From positions 112,408,025 through 112,472,024 of the forward strand of contig JASEVX010000001.1 of NCBI GenBank assembly GCA_031761405.1: a stretch of DNA of 64,000 bases. The letters run 5' to 3'. Origin of the DNA: Serripes groenlandicus. Taxonomy: Eukaryota > Mollusca > Bivalvia > Cardiida > Cardiidae. The notes beneath the pieces are model-generated. The model searched no databases. It saw only the letters and a program-made list of their open reading frames with translations, and was not told the origin of the DNA. This document shows, piece by piece, positions 11,788 to 23,600 of the stretch; the first letter of the stretch is position 1, and every line of letters begins with the position of its first letter. Position numbers and translations under genes: made by a program.

Positions 11788-12504
11788 TTAAATGATGCCC
11801 AAGCAGAGAGTCAATAATACCCCAAATCGACAGGCGTGGCTCATATATATATATCGTGGCAATTACATTGCCATTTCACCTGTTTTCCATTTGGAATTTA
11901 ATTAAAAGCTTAGGCAACAGACTAAACTTAGGAGGCCTGACGTCTGTATTACAGGTAGGGGTGAACACCATGGGGAATCTTTACGTTCATAGTAAACCTT
12001 TTAGCGTGCGTTTAGTTTTAAATGTTGGTCCATTAAACAAATCGACATTCCACATCACCCAATTGGTAAAGTATTTGTTCAGCTCTGTAAATGTGTAAAT
12101 ACATTCATTTTGACGATATTATGCCTATTTTACCTGCATACAAATGCAATACCTTATATAGACTTTAGATATGAATAATTAATGAAATAATTCAAACTCA
12201 GTTTCCCTATCCAATATTAACAATCCACTTCTTTCCCTATGTATCTCGGAAACGGCTGTAGTATGTATATGCAAGAGCAATATTAAAGTATGTTTTTAAC
12301 CTAAAAATGAGAACAACCTCGGAATACGTAAGAAAACGCCAAAGATGACAAACAATTTGCTATAAGAATAGTCAACTGTTCAACAGAATAAAAGTCCAAT
12401 TGTCCAATTAGTTAACACACATTACAGATAAGACATATCATTTTACAATGTTAAGCACTACTACAGGTTTAGATATCTAATTGATTTTTCTTTTAATTTC
12501 CAAA

Positions 12505-12732
12505 GCACATACTCGTTCCCAAGTACACAAGGTGTGCAGCAGACGAGTTTACAAACATCTCAGTAAGATAAGAAAAGCTCTTTAAATTAAAGTTTAATAA
12601 TGGAATAGAGTCCAAATTGTTGTGACAAAATGAGAAATTACCCACAGTAGGTGGTATCTCCATTGTCACAATGTTTATAAAAGTGTGTTGCTGCCGATGC
12701 GTCAACATGCGTCCGTGTGTGGAAACAGGTTG
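12505..12732 (+). mobile_element. Family A MITE, degenerate
   Basis: Landmarks are TGTGCAGCAGACGAGTTTAC at the left, a modified central stem (GAGAAATTACCCAC and its partner), and CCGATGCGTCAACATGCGTC at the right. Ends are eroded. Confidence 0.6.
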
Positions 12733-12834
12733 AAGATGTCAATGTTTCTGTATCAGTTACTTTAGGGTCTACATCATACACAACCTATTACCACATGTTA
12801 AATGTGTTCCGGGTCTGTATTACAATGAAGCATA

Positions 12835-13098
12835 TGAGCCGTTCCACCAAAAATAAAAGCGCTATTGACTCTGCGTAATGTATCGACCCAGATCAGCCTG
12901 TGCAGTCCGCGCAGGCTTATACGGGCCGACACATTCCGTCTCAGGGGGATAGTGGTATGGATTAACGAGTCCTGAAACTGAACATCCACAGGAGGTGAAA
13001 AGTGTCTGTCCGGGTAAGCCTGTGTGGCATGCTTAGGCTTATCAGGGTCAATACTTTACGCAGAGTCCATAATGTTGGTTTTCTCACGGAACGGCTCT
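12835..13098 (+). mobile_element. Family B MITE
   Basis: The left end TGAGCCGTTCCACC is preceded by TA. The right end is mutated to GGAACGGCTCT and lacks a clean TA. The internal segment TCCTGAAACTGAACATCC and the two GATCAGCCTG-type motifs match the other copies. Confidence 0.8.
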
Positions 13099-13757
13099 GG
13101 TAGATCAAGCTGTTGTATGTACTCCATGGAAACCAAACATAGGGTATTAATGAAATGTGTAAATAACAATCTACGTGCACATCAAAGCTATCTGATCAAA
13201 ATGTAAACTATATACGCAATGCTTCTGGAATAATTATGTGACTAATTGAAGGATGGTCTTGTATATACACTGTTCGTAATTGCCATATTGTTGATTTTCC
13301 TATACAATTAAAGCATAGTTATTTGCTATATATACAAGACATCTTGAAAACGAACAATTTGAATCGCATAACTTGTCTCGCAGACAATTAACGGGGCAAA
13401 GTTTTGACAGGCATATGATCGTTAACAAGAATACGTCATGTTTTCATTACAGTGCGCCGTTTTTGGCAAATTCAAACAATGAAATTCCCGTCTAAAGTTC
13501 AGAATAATGGATTTATATTGGCCACCATTCGTTTTGTTTGTATTATAAGCATGTCATTGGCACGAGTTCGGTATGCACGTGAGGAGAAGCGCCAAGATGC
13601 AGTGTTAATGCCCATTATTTGTATGCAAACATTCAATTGTATTGTTAATAGAAGCGTAATTGCAATTCGGAATATTTTGTTATTGTAAGAATTTGATACA
13701 CTTAAGCATTACCGCGCTGTACGGGACTTTAAACAGCGCATGCGCAATCCAATATAT

Positions 13758-13873
13758 AACAAATCTGCAGCAGATAACTTTAACAAAATAATTGCAAAAA
13801 GGGAAAGATCTCTTTAAATGAGAGTTTAATTATTAAATAATGTTGAAACATTATGGCAAGAGTTGTCTGTTTC
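13758..13873 (+). mobile_element. Family A MITE, partial
   Basis: The left half only: AAATCTGCAGCAGATAACTT, then TTATTAAATAATGTTGAAAC. It breaks off after the start of the central stem and joins a short GTTGTCTGTTTCGC segment. Confidence 0.5.
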
Positions 13874-13901
13874 GCTCATTTAACCTCATTCATTAAGGGC
13901 T

Positions 13902-14365
13902 AGTTCATGAACATGTAATACTTTGTTCAATAGCATGGTTTATAGTTCATGAACATGTAAGACTTTGTTCAATAGCATGTATGATAGTTCATGAACACGT
14001 ACTACTTTGTTCAATAGCATGGTTGATAGTTCATGAACATGTAAGACTTTGTTCAATACAATTGTTGATAGATCATGAACATGTAAGACTTTGTTCAATG
14101 TCATGGATGATAGTTCATGAACATGTAATACTTTGTGCAATAGCATGGATGATAGTTCATAAACATGTAAGACTGTGTTCAATAGCATGGATGATAGTTC
14201 ATGAACATGTACTACTTTGTTCAATAGCATGGATGATAGTTCATGAACATGTAAGAATGTGTTCAATAGCATGGATGATAGTTCATGAACATATAAGACT
14301 GTGTTCAATAACATGGATGATAGTTCATGAACATGTAAGACTGTGTTCAATAACATGGATGCTAG
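13902..14365. repeat. 42-bp tandem repeat, about 11 copies
   Basis: The unit AGTTCATGAACATGTAAGAC / TTTGTTCAATAGCATGGATG / AT contains the perfect palindrome GTTCATGAAC. Because 42 is a multiple of 3, long ORFs run on both strands (13940-14356 minus, 13981-14406 plus), each repeating a 14-residue phrase. There is no start context, splice site or composition change to suggest translation. Confidence 0.95.
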
Positions 14366-14686
14366 TAGCGGTTGTAGGAATTCAGCAGGATAGGGGGGTT
14401 ACGTAGTTCAGGTACACTATTTGTAATTAATTAGCAATCAACAGATACCAGTTTAAGTCCATATCAGCGTGAACCTCTACTGCTGCAGAGGCGATACATG
14501 TCGTCTGTACGAGGGAACGGCGTTCAATTTGTTTCCATTAACAAAATTACCGTTTTACAAAACAAAGGCAAACAAAACTGTATTATGATATCAACAATAC
14601 GTTTTGCGTGCATAACCCACGACCCCATATCCCTATATGATATTTAAGGCGTGTCAAGTGGGCTTAGAAAAACACGAGTCTCTCAA

Positions 14687-15040
14687 CCCTTTGATTGATA
14701 CAGACGAAGTGTGGCGGTTTTGTAGCAGACGACTTTTGAAAACATTGTTGAAATAAAGGAATTTAATATAAACGAGCAAGTTCTCCTTCTGACTCCGTAT
14801 GTTTCAACTTTGTAGTAATGCAATCCGACATATAGACGCTTTCTGACGCCTCTGCAGCAGTCGAACTTTAAAAACATTGTGACACAAGAAGAAATTGCTT
14901 AAAACGAGCAATTTCTCCTTTTGCCACAATGTTTTCAACTTTTTTTACAGTAAATATAACCTCATTTATAGGAATTTTCCATAGTTTGTCCACATGTTTT
15001 CAAAGTCGTCTGCTGCAGATTTGTTGAATGTGGGAAAGGG
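14687..15040 (-). mobile_element. Two abutting family A MITEs, first truncated
   Basis: A partial copy starts at CCCTTTGATTGATACAGACG and runs to about 14820. A near-complete second copy begins at about 14826 with CATATAGACGCTTTCTGACG, has the perfect stem AAATTGCTTAAAACGAGCAA, and ends TGGGAAAGGG with TTAA at 15041-15044. Confidence 0.8.
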
Positions 15041-15174
15041 TTAAAAGTATGCTAATTTACCCTGTACTACATGTAAATCCTGATTATTTTTAAAAGCAGG
15101 CGGATCCTAAAACACTCTAAAACACTCTATCAAGTAAAAGGACAACTCAAATACAAACCAAGGGGATGTGTTAA

Positions 15175-15380
15175 CTCTTTCAGCGCAAAAGGCAATTATT
15201 GAGCTTTTTGCAAACAATACAGATTCAGGTGAGTCAGCTCGTAACGAGCTGTCTCACCTGAAATCTGCATTGTTTGGCTGTGAGTTATAACAATATTCCA
15301 AAAATCCTATAAGATGAAAATAGAGTCGTCCGAGTTTGAACATGGAAGAGTCTACTTTAAACAATTCGGCGCCGAAAGAG
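15175..15380 (-). mobile_element. Family C MITE, complete
   Basis: TTAA at 15171-15174 and 15381-15384 flank CTCTTTCAGCGC... and ...GGCGCCGAAAGAG. The centre is a strong hairpin, TCAGGTGAGTCAGCTCG / CGAGCTGTCTCACCTGA, extended by ACAATACAGAT and ATCTGCATTGT. At 206 bp it has no ORF. The TTAA duplication and the CTCTTTC/GAAAGAG ends are piggyBac-like, as in family A, but the interior is different. Confidence 0.9.
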
Positions 15381-15472
15381 TTAATAGAAACAGTTGTATA
15401 TATCGAGACATTGCATTCTTACATATATTCAAGTTTCCAAACTTGCCTGCTGCATGTGATGTAAGGGACATT

Positions 15473-15735
15473 AGCCCTTAACCTGATACAGACGAATACA
15501 GTTACGTCTGCAGCAGACTGTCTTTCAAAACATTGCGAACAGCTGAGTTATTGTTCTAATCGGTAAATAACTTGTTTTTATACATTGTTTTACAAAACTA
15601 TACTGACATTTGTCAGAAATTGTCCTGCTGCTTTTATTTCCTGGGATGTTTTCAAAGCAAACAACTCATATATCATATCATATGTTGCAGCTAGATATGA
15701 TTGAATAGTTCAGGGGAAAGGATTCGGTTATGTTG
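15473..15735 (+). mobile_element. Family A-like remnant
   Basis: CCTTAACCTGATACAGACG, GTCTGCAGCAGACTGTCTTT and later GATGTTTTCAAAGC resemble family A, but the spacing is irregular and the ends are not convincing. Confidence 0.35.
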
Positions 15736-16271
15736 TGACAGTGCATCTAAATGTAGATGGTGTTTTGACAAATGCCATGTTTTGACCTTGGATCTTTTAC
15801 AAAATCCTGAGTTACATATATCGCACATTGATGACTAACATTTACTCGTAATACCAACTTTTGACACACCAAGTGAAATGTGTTCTGCTGATGAACACAC
15901 GTGACGAATTACAAATGTGATTTGCTGACATTTAGACAGCATATGCTATGTTGGAAGTCATCTGCTTCGAAAGCCCCGGAAGATAATCATGCAAAGGTTT
16001 ACCTCCTCTACTGATTATTTTGAGAACATTTAGAATAGGAGAAACTTCCCTCTATGTCTTCTAAAGACATCAGGTGCAGAAATGCCAATCGTCGTCTATA
16101 CGTTCAAGGGAAATATATTATGCAATTTTGTACTCGAGACAGATCAAGTAAAAAGTTGTAGTTTTGCATTTCCAATTTGACTTATTGGAGTGATTTGTTT
16201 GAATGTTGCTGTTTATTGCCGCTTTCAAAGTATTTCAGTTATATCATGGCGTTTCTTGGATATTTTGCCTG

Positions 16272-17488
16272 AACTCTCGGTATTATTTATCCTGACACGA
16301 ATGTATCAGTCGTAATGCAGTTCCCGCAACCCTAAAACTCTCGGTATTATTTATCCTGACACGAATGTATCAGTCGTAATGCAGTTCCCGCAACCCTAAA
16401 ACTCTCGGTATTATTTATCCTGACACGAATGTATCAGTCGTAATGCAGTTCCCGCAACCCTAAAACTATCGGTATTATTTATCCTGACACGAATGTATCA
16501 GTCGTAATGCAGTTCCCGCAACCCTAAAACTCTCGGTATTATTTATCCTGACACGATTGTATCAGTCGTAATGCAGTTCCTGCAACCCTAAAACTCTCGG
16601 TATTATTTATCCTGACACCAATGTATCAGTCGTAATGCAGTTCCTGCAACCCTAAAACTATCGGTATTATTTATCCTGACACGATTGTATCAGTCGTAAT
16701 GCAGTTCCCGCAACCCTAAAACTCTCGGTATTATTTATCCTGACACCAATGTATCAGTCGTAATGCAGTTCCCGCAACCCTAAAACTCTCGGTATTATTT
16801 ATCCTGACACGATTGTATCAGTCGTAATGCAGTTCCCGCAACCCTAAAACTCTCGGTATTATTTATCCTGACACGATTGTATCAGTCGTAATGCAGTTCC
16901 TGCAACCCTAAAACTATCGGTATTATTTATCCTGACACCAATGTATCAGTCGTAATGCAGTTCCCGCAACCCTAAAACTCTCGGTATTATTTATCCTGAC
17001 ACGATTGTATCAGTCGTAATGCAGTTCCTGCAACCCTAAAACTATCGGTATTATTTATCCTGACACCAATGTATCAGTCGTAATGCAGTTCCCGCAACCC
17101 TAAAACTCTCGGTATTATTTATCCTGACACGATTGTATCAGTCGTAATGCAGTTCCTGCAACCCTAAAAATATCGGTATTATTTATCCTGACACCAATGT
17201 ATCAGTCGTAATGCAGTTCCCGCAACCCTAAAAATATCGGTATTATTTATCCTGACACGATTGTATCAGTCGTAATGCAGTTCCTGCAACCCTAAAAATA
17301 TCGGTATTATTTATCCTGACACGAATGTATCAGTCGTAATGCAGTTCCCGCAACCCTAAAACTATCGGTATTATTTATCCTGACACCAATGTATCAGTCG
17401 TAATGCAGTTCCCGCAACCCTAAAACTATCGGTATTATTTATTCTGACACCAATGTATCAGTGGTAATGCAGTCCCCGCAACCCTAAG
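16272..17488. repeat. 64-bp tandem repeat, about 19 copies
   Basis: The unit AACTCTCGGTATTATTTATC / CTGACACGAATGTATCAGTC / GTAATGCAGTTCCCGCAACC / CTAA has an exact 64-bp period (16272, 16336 and so on). Three diagnostic positions (CTCTCGG or CTATCGG; CGAATG, CGATTG or CCAATG; CCCGC or CCTGC) vary in linked combinations, giving a dimer-like higher order in the central part. The first four units are almost identical. Confidence 0.97.
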
Positions 17489-17489
17489 C

Positions 17490-18110
17490 GCCAAGGAGAG
17501 AAGCCATCATTACCATGTTAAAGTATAACGTAATACATAATCGGGAATCGAAGCTTGGTCTCCCGGTCTCCCGTTCGCAAGGCATTGGAGCGAAAAGAAA
17601 ACGGATGTACAGTTCGAGTTTGTTCGTCATATCGTCTGCCTGTTGGCCGTGTAAGTGAATGTGGGTTGTACATGCCCATGTGAGATATTGGCCACAAGGT
17701 ACTTACTTGTCTGACATTAAGTTTTTATTTTAGAAGTTGTTCACTAACAACATGCACATCCATAGAATTATTCCATATGTTTAACTAAATACTTTGAAAC
17801 AAGGCGCCGCATTGTCGACGAAGAGACCAGATGGGCCGCGTACATGTGAAACAACGCTAGATGTTACAAATAGATAGATATATAGATATTTTTTATTCGT
17901 GAAAGGAGGTCAAATATGCCAAACATATATACCACAAACATATTACACATTTGTTTTAAAAATGTCAAAAAACAATTTACAAAAGATTTACAGCGTATGT
18001 CGGGCGGTCTGACGCCTACCAATCGTTTTGTGGTACTACCATGGAGTGGCCAACCTAAGTGTAGTTATTACAAGTGTATATGATGGCTGCTTCAGGAAAA
18101 ACAACATTAT
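17490..18110. other. Unassigned spacer
   Basis: AT-rich sequence with a short run of GATA/TAGATA around 17868-17890. No coding or mobile feature that I can support. Confidence 0.4.
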
Positions 18111-18275
18111 CGTAATTATTGCACGTGTTAAAAATAACTTAAGCGTAATTATTGCACGTGTTAAAAATAACTTTAGCGTAATTATTGCACGTGTTAAAAA
18201 TAACTTTAGCGTAATTATTGCACGTGCTAAAAATAACTTAAGCGTAATTATTGCACGTGTTCAAAAAACATCTAC
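18111..18275. repeat. 33-bp tandem repeat, five copies
   Basis: The unit CGTAATTATTGCACGTGTTA / AAAATAACTTTAG starts at 18111, 18144, 18177, 18210 and 18243. Each copy contains the E-box hexamer CACGTG. The period is a multiple of 3, which explains the overlapping 118-residue ORF with a repeated VIIARVKNN phrase. Confidence 0.95.
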
Positions 18276-18475
18276 CAGCGCACTCTTGCTCTCCGATAGA
18301 AACTCAAACAGCTTTTTGAGTCCTTCTACGGCTTATAAGCGAACAGTGCGGTTCCAGATTAAACTGCGAGTATGCGCAGGCTAATATGGGTAAACAATGC
18401 TCACAAAAGGTGTTAAGGTTGCATTTCGTGGTCATAAACTGATCTCCCTAGTAGTAATATGACTGTCTGTATATA

Positions 18476-18711
18476 TGAGCCGTCCCACAAGAAAAAAACA
18501 ATATTGTCACTTCTGCGTTATGCAGATCAGCGCAGGATAATCAGGGCCGACACATTCCGCCTCAGGCGTATATATTAATGATTCCCGAAACAGAAAATCC
18601 ACAGGAGACGAAAAGAGTCTGTCCGGGTTAGCATGCACGGACTACGCAGGCTGATCTGGGTAGAGACTTTACGCAGAGTCAACAATGTTGGTTTTTTCCC
18701 GGAACGGTTCA
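18476..18711 (+). mobile_element. Family B MITE, shortened
   Basis: TA at 18474-18475 and 18712-18713 flank TGAGCCGTCCCACAAG... and ...GGAACGGTTCA. The left-hand inverted arm lacks part of the GATCAGCCTG region, so the copy is 236 bp rather than about 263 bp. Confidence 0.85.
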
Positions 18712-19477
18712 TATGCCGTATGTTTGGGTATAACTTGTCGTAGGCGAGTGTGTGAATCACAACAACGTCGTTAGGGCATATCATGCCGAGCGAGGTATGT
18801 ATAACGGTACATTCTGTCTAAATTCCCCGCCATAGCTGGGTACCAAGCCAACCTCGCAGCGACAACAGTACTTTCCCACGTACTCCATCTTATAACATTG
18901 TGAGTCGCGTCTACCCATAATGGTTCTTAATGCATCTGCCTACAGTGAAGATCCAGTTGAGTCTGTGCGTCTGGACATTCTCACCAGAGCATTGTGATTT
19001 AATCTTAGGTGCATTTTTGACAAAGAGACTAGAAATTTAGCCGTACTGATTTTACGCCAATTTACCTTTATATAATCCTTTAACGGAGAGTCAATATGAC
19101 CCGAAATCATAACTTATGGCAATATCATGTTATTGGAAAATCCATCGTGCGGAATGTTTTGGAGTTTAATGCCATTTTAAACGGTATTTCTGTTATAGCA
19201 TGGTGACCAGTTCACCTAACGTGTATTTCCTAGCTTTCCGGCACCTGTTCTCCATACAAAATTCTTCCCAGGTAGGTGGCTACTTTCCCGCTTAGTGGAA
19301 GATTTCGACTCTATAACCAATATCAATGTTAAACGTACATTCTGGAATCTGCTTGAAATATTCCGTGTGGTATTCTGGACAATTCGTATGAATACTAAAC
19401 TACAAACACATACAGGAAATCTGTAGCAGTGCAGTTCAGAAGCATCTATGCAAATAATGGAAAATGTTGATAATTAA

Positions 19478-19672
19478 CCCTTTCACTGCCGAATTTCACA
19501 AGGTCGACTCATCCATGTTGAAAATTGGACCACTCCATTTTTCGTCCAACAGGACATTTTATGCCCTAGTGGCAAACAATGCAGATTTCAGGAGAGACAG
19601 CTCGTTACGAGCTGTGTCACCTGAATCTGGATTGTTTGCAAAAGCCTTTTATTGCCTTTGGCAGCGAAAGAG
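19478..19672 (+). mobile_element. Family C MITE
   Basis: TTAA at 19474-19477 and 19673-19676. The ends are CCCTTTCACTGCCGAA and TTTGGCAGCGAAAGAG. The central hairpin AGACAGCTCGTTACGAGCTG is intact. A right-half fragment of family A (TTTTCAAAAGAAG...GGAAAGGGG) follows at about 19683-19749. Confidence 0.85.
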
Positions 19673-20496
19673 TTAAAAGTCTATTGAGCATGTTCTCCCT
19701 TTCTCACAATATTTTCAAAAGAAGTTTACATCAAAATGGAAAGGGGTCAAATTAGATTTGTATCCACGCTTTGGACAAGTAGCCTACGGGGTGGCTCAAA
19801 ACCGTCAGTGTGCTAGGAAACACATTCGTAACCCAATGGACTCATTTATTTTCCCATTGATTTGTTGTTAACTAACCTGTTTATCAACCAAATCAGACAC
19901 GGAGCACTCCGAGAGAGTCTGTGGTGTAATCTTGGTCTATCCAGTTCTTACAAATATACCACGTGACACGAAAACTGACCTTCAGGATTCAAATTTATCT
20001 TCACTATTCACCAAAGCAGTCAGATAAATTTTCATCTGATGCAGTACATTTAAAATGTTGAAGCTTTTAAAATTAACTGAAAACTTTCATTCTAGAATAG
20101 GATTTGTGTTCCAAGTCCATTTCCAGTTATCATTGTTGTATTATTAGCATGCATATTCGACACAGAGAATTAACAGTACCAGACCTAACGTTACGGTAAC
20201 TGTTTACATTGTGATACCCGTTTTCTGACGTACAGACGTATATGCTAATATTAACACTATATCAGCTGGATGGTTTTATTTGATGGTTAGCAAATGATGG
20301 ATGTTTGACAAGAATGTAAAACCGCATATCATACCCAACATTGTGGGCCATTTACTCGCAGAAATTCGCTCTAAATATCTCCAAGAGATTTGCAAATTCA
20401 TCACATAATTCTGTTTACGACTGACGTCAACTTTATCTGTCATTGAATCCTTTTTAAACAATTGCCCTATGCAGGTCAATTTTATCTTTGTAATCA

Positions 20497-21115
<619 letters not shown>

Positions 21116-21532
21116 GTCAAAGTTGTCTCAATGCCGCGAGATGTACATTATATATGTATATATATTGTTATAACATAAGAGTAAAACCCTATAATTCTTA
21201 CTTAAACATTATATTTAGCCGTATACTGTAGACATAAAAAATGTTCTGAAGTAAAAACAAACGCCGCAGATTTCGAAGTAGAATATTCTCGTCAATTGTT
21301 TTATGACGCGGGCTATAATTACCCACTTTCTGATAATCTCTCGTGTTTTTTATTCACACCTTCTACATTATTTTTTTTGTTCATTTATTTTATGTCTCTA
21401 GATTTCCGTCAATTCCACATCATCGCAATGTGGTTTTTATAAGTATGTGAAATTAACGTCGTTTGAACTTGTGCCGAGGATTTGGTTTAAACCCATGACC
21501 TTTCGAAAGAGTGGGCACCGTAGACAATTCGA

Positions 21533-21611
21533 CGAATTCATGCAAAAAGGTTGTAACTACATCGTATTACAAGATGTAGTTACAACCGTTTTGCATGACG
21601 ATCGAATTGTC
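21533..21611. other. Perfect-looking 79-nt hairpin
   Basis: The left arm GACAATTCGA...CATGCAAAAAGGTTGTAAC / TACATC pairs with the right arm GATGTAGTTACAACC / GTTTTGCATG...TCGAATTGTC around a loop of about nine bases (GTATTACAA). Pairing covers about 35 positions with one short asymmetric bulge near the base. It is the size of a microRNA precursor but could equally be a fold-back transposon remnant. Confidence 0.6.
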
Positions 21612-21744
21612 TTCTATTTCCTTTAATAATGGCGAGAGTGCGTGTTAATTTGTTACACTCCCTTCGCTTTCATTTACAGGTTGAACGTGAATATTACACA
21701 ATATTTGGGTAAATGTTAATGTTTCCTATATTGAAGGCCGTAAA

Positions 21745-22009
21745 CGCCTCGGTGCTGTAGTGGTATAGCGTCCACCTCGGGTGCGGGGGAGGTCGCGGGT
21801 TCGATCGCCGGCCGGGTCATACCAAAGATTTTAAATATAATAGTAATGGCTGCACTCCTTGGCGCTCAGTGTTGCAGGGTAAGCATTACGACTGACTGGC
21901 TGATGTCAGGATAAATGGACCAGTAGTACTGGTATTTTACCCAGGAAGCGCCGTGATATAACTGAAACAGTGTTGAAAGGGCGTAAAACATCAAGCAGTC
22001 AATCAATTA
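21745..22009 (+). mobile_element. tRNA-derived SINE
   Basis: The head GCCTCGGTGCTGTAGTGGTA / TAGCGTCC gives an A box, and GCGGGTTCGATCGCC a B box. The body ends GTGATATAACTGAAACAGTG and the tail is AGTCAATCAATTA. TGAAGGCC at 21732-21739 and 22010-22017 may be the target duplication, although six bases separate the left copy from the head. It serves as the uninterrupted comparison for the SINE split at 37.5 kb. Confidence 0.85.
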
Positions 22010-22371
22010 TGAAGGCCTTCTGTTTGTAAGCCGTCAAGAGACGTCTGCAGATGTAACATTAAGATTTAATCCAGTCTGAAACAGTCTTTGCTAAAGCACT
22101 GCAAATAGCAAAACGTGTTTTTGTGCTGACGTACATCAAACGCTACCCTCTGATAAATAGATTGAGCCTTTTCGCATTCGTCTGCTGGTGGTTTTTTTGC
22201 AGAACATCGAAAAAACGTGTGTCTGCCAGAAGGTTTCAGTCGTTTAGATTCGCTAAAAAAATAGTTCCGACTATTTTTACAGACTATGCGAACGACGTGC
22301 ATGACAAAACGAGACACACATGCAATAGCGCCGCTGTATTCATCGCATATGTCAGAGGTTTAGATAAGGAG

Positions 22372-22560
22372 GGGTATTCAGCTCCTTTCCCACAATTTCT
22401 CTCTTATTATTAAAACAAACACTATGTTGTGGGTACTCAAAAGAATCGTCTCACTGAGAGGATTCCTTTGAGTACCCACCGCATATGGTTAGAGTGTCAA
22501 ATACGGAGTTTAGAACATGCAAAACGCCCCTTAATTAGAGCTCTGATATGTACAGGTAAA
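22372..22560. mobile_element. Fold-back element, family F
   Basis: The core is an inverted repeat: GTGGGTACTCAAAAGAATC and GATTCCTTTGAGTACCCAC around about 11 bases. Flanks include CTTTCCCACAATTTC on the left and AACGCCCCTTAATTAGAGC on the right. The same order of parts recurs at 43500-43665, which shows it is a dispersed element. Confidence 0.7.
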
Positions 22561-22672
22561 TGAGGGTTTTTTATGAACCACCTTCTAAAGTGTTGATTTG
22601 ATGCTGTAGACGATTGACATTTCTGCAACAAATGACTTTTGAAAAGAACGTCGGACAGAGAATCGTTGTTAA

Positions 22673-22877
22673 CTCTTTCGGCGCCGAATTGTTTAAAGTA
22701 GACTCTTCCATGTTCAAACTCGGACGACTTTATTTTCATCTTATAGGATTTTTGGAATATTTTTATAACTCACAGCCAAACAATGCAGATTTCAGGTGAG
22801 ACAGCTCGTTACGAGCTGACTCACCTGAATCTGTATTGTTTGCAAAAAGCTCAATATTGCCTTTGGCGCTGAAAGAG
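22673..22877 (+). mobile_element. Family C MITE, complete
   Basis: TTAA at 22669-22672 and 22878-22881. The ends CTCTTTCGGCGCCGAATT and TTTGGCGCTGAAAGAG form the inverted termini. The central stem spans AACAATGCAGATTTCAGGTG / AGACAGCTCG and its complement, about 30 bp. It closely resembles the reverse-oriented copy at 15175-15380. Confidence 0.92.
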
Positions 22878-23389
22878 TTAAATTCAAAATGTAAAACACT
22901 GTTCTGAATTTACATTTGTATTTAGACGTGTATAGGTGATACGATATTTTCTAAATTGAACGTTCGAACCATGGAAAATAGCTAGTTAATCCTTTACAGG
23001 AAAAGATAATTCACGAATTGTCAGCAACTGTTGATAAAATTAAGGACTTTTCTTTTGTTAATTAGCAAATTACAATGTAAACCGCCATCGCCATTTGAAT
23101 ATTGTTGTTGCTATTAAGACAATATGTTTGTTATGATATGTATTTATTGTATCAGTGCTAGTAGATAGAATGAAGGGATACTGCCCATGTAAATGGAACT
23201 GTCACATGATGAAATCATAACAAAATAAGTTTACTTAATATGTCTTGGTAATCAGACCTTGATAAAGTATGTATTCTTCATGCAGTTTTTCAAATTAGAC
23301 AGACTATATAGAGTATTTGCTTTCTAATAACGACGAAAATGTAAGTTAGCTTGTAAATGTTATACAATAATATATACTATTTTTACGTG

Positions 23390-23600
23390 TTAACCAATTG
23401 ATAAAGAAAAGCAACAGACAACTTTAAATCAGATGTTGCATTTTGTTTTGTTAATCTATAAATGAAAGTAAAATTATTGAACAAAATTGAAAACATTGTG
23501 GAGAAAGGAGAACGTTGTCATTATATCTCCTTTTGCCACAATATTTTCAAACGTCGTCTGGTGCATCAAAATGCGTCTGCATTCTGAAGAATGTATGAGT
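23390..23600 (+). mobile_element. Family A MITE, degenerate
   Basis: It has GTTAACCAATTG at the left, AAAACATTGTGGAGAAAGGA with its partner TCTCCTTTTGCCACAATATT in the centre, and ACGTCGTCTGGTGCATC on the right. Outer ends are lost. Confidence 0.6.

Noticed and set aside
13940..14406. 138- and 141-codon ORFs on opposite strands
   Set aside because: Both arise from the 42-bp tandem repeat.
16272..17488. CRISPR array or telomere-like repeat (each unit has CCCTAA)
   Set aside because: Units are contiguous with no spacers, and CCCTAA occurs only once per 64 bp, so it is an ordinary tandem repeat in a eukaryotic genome.
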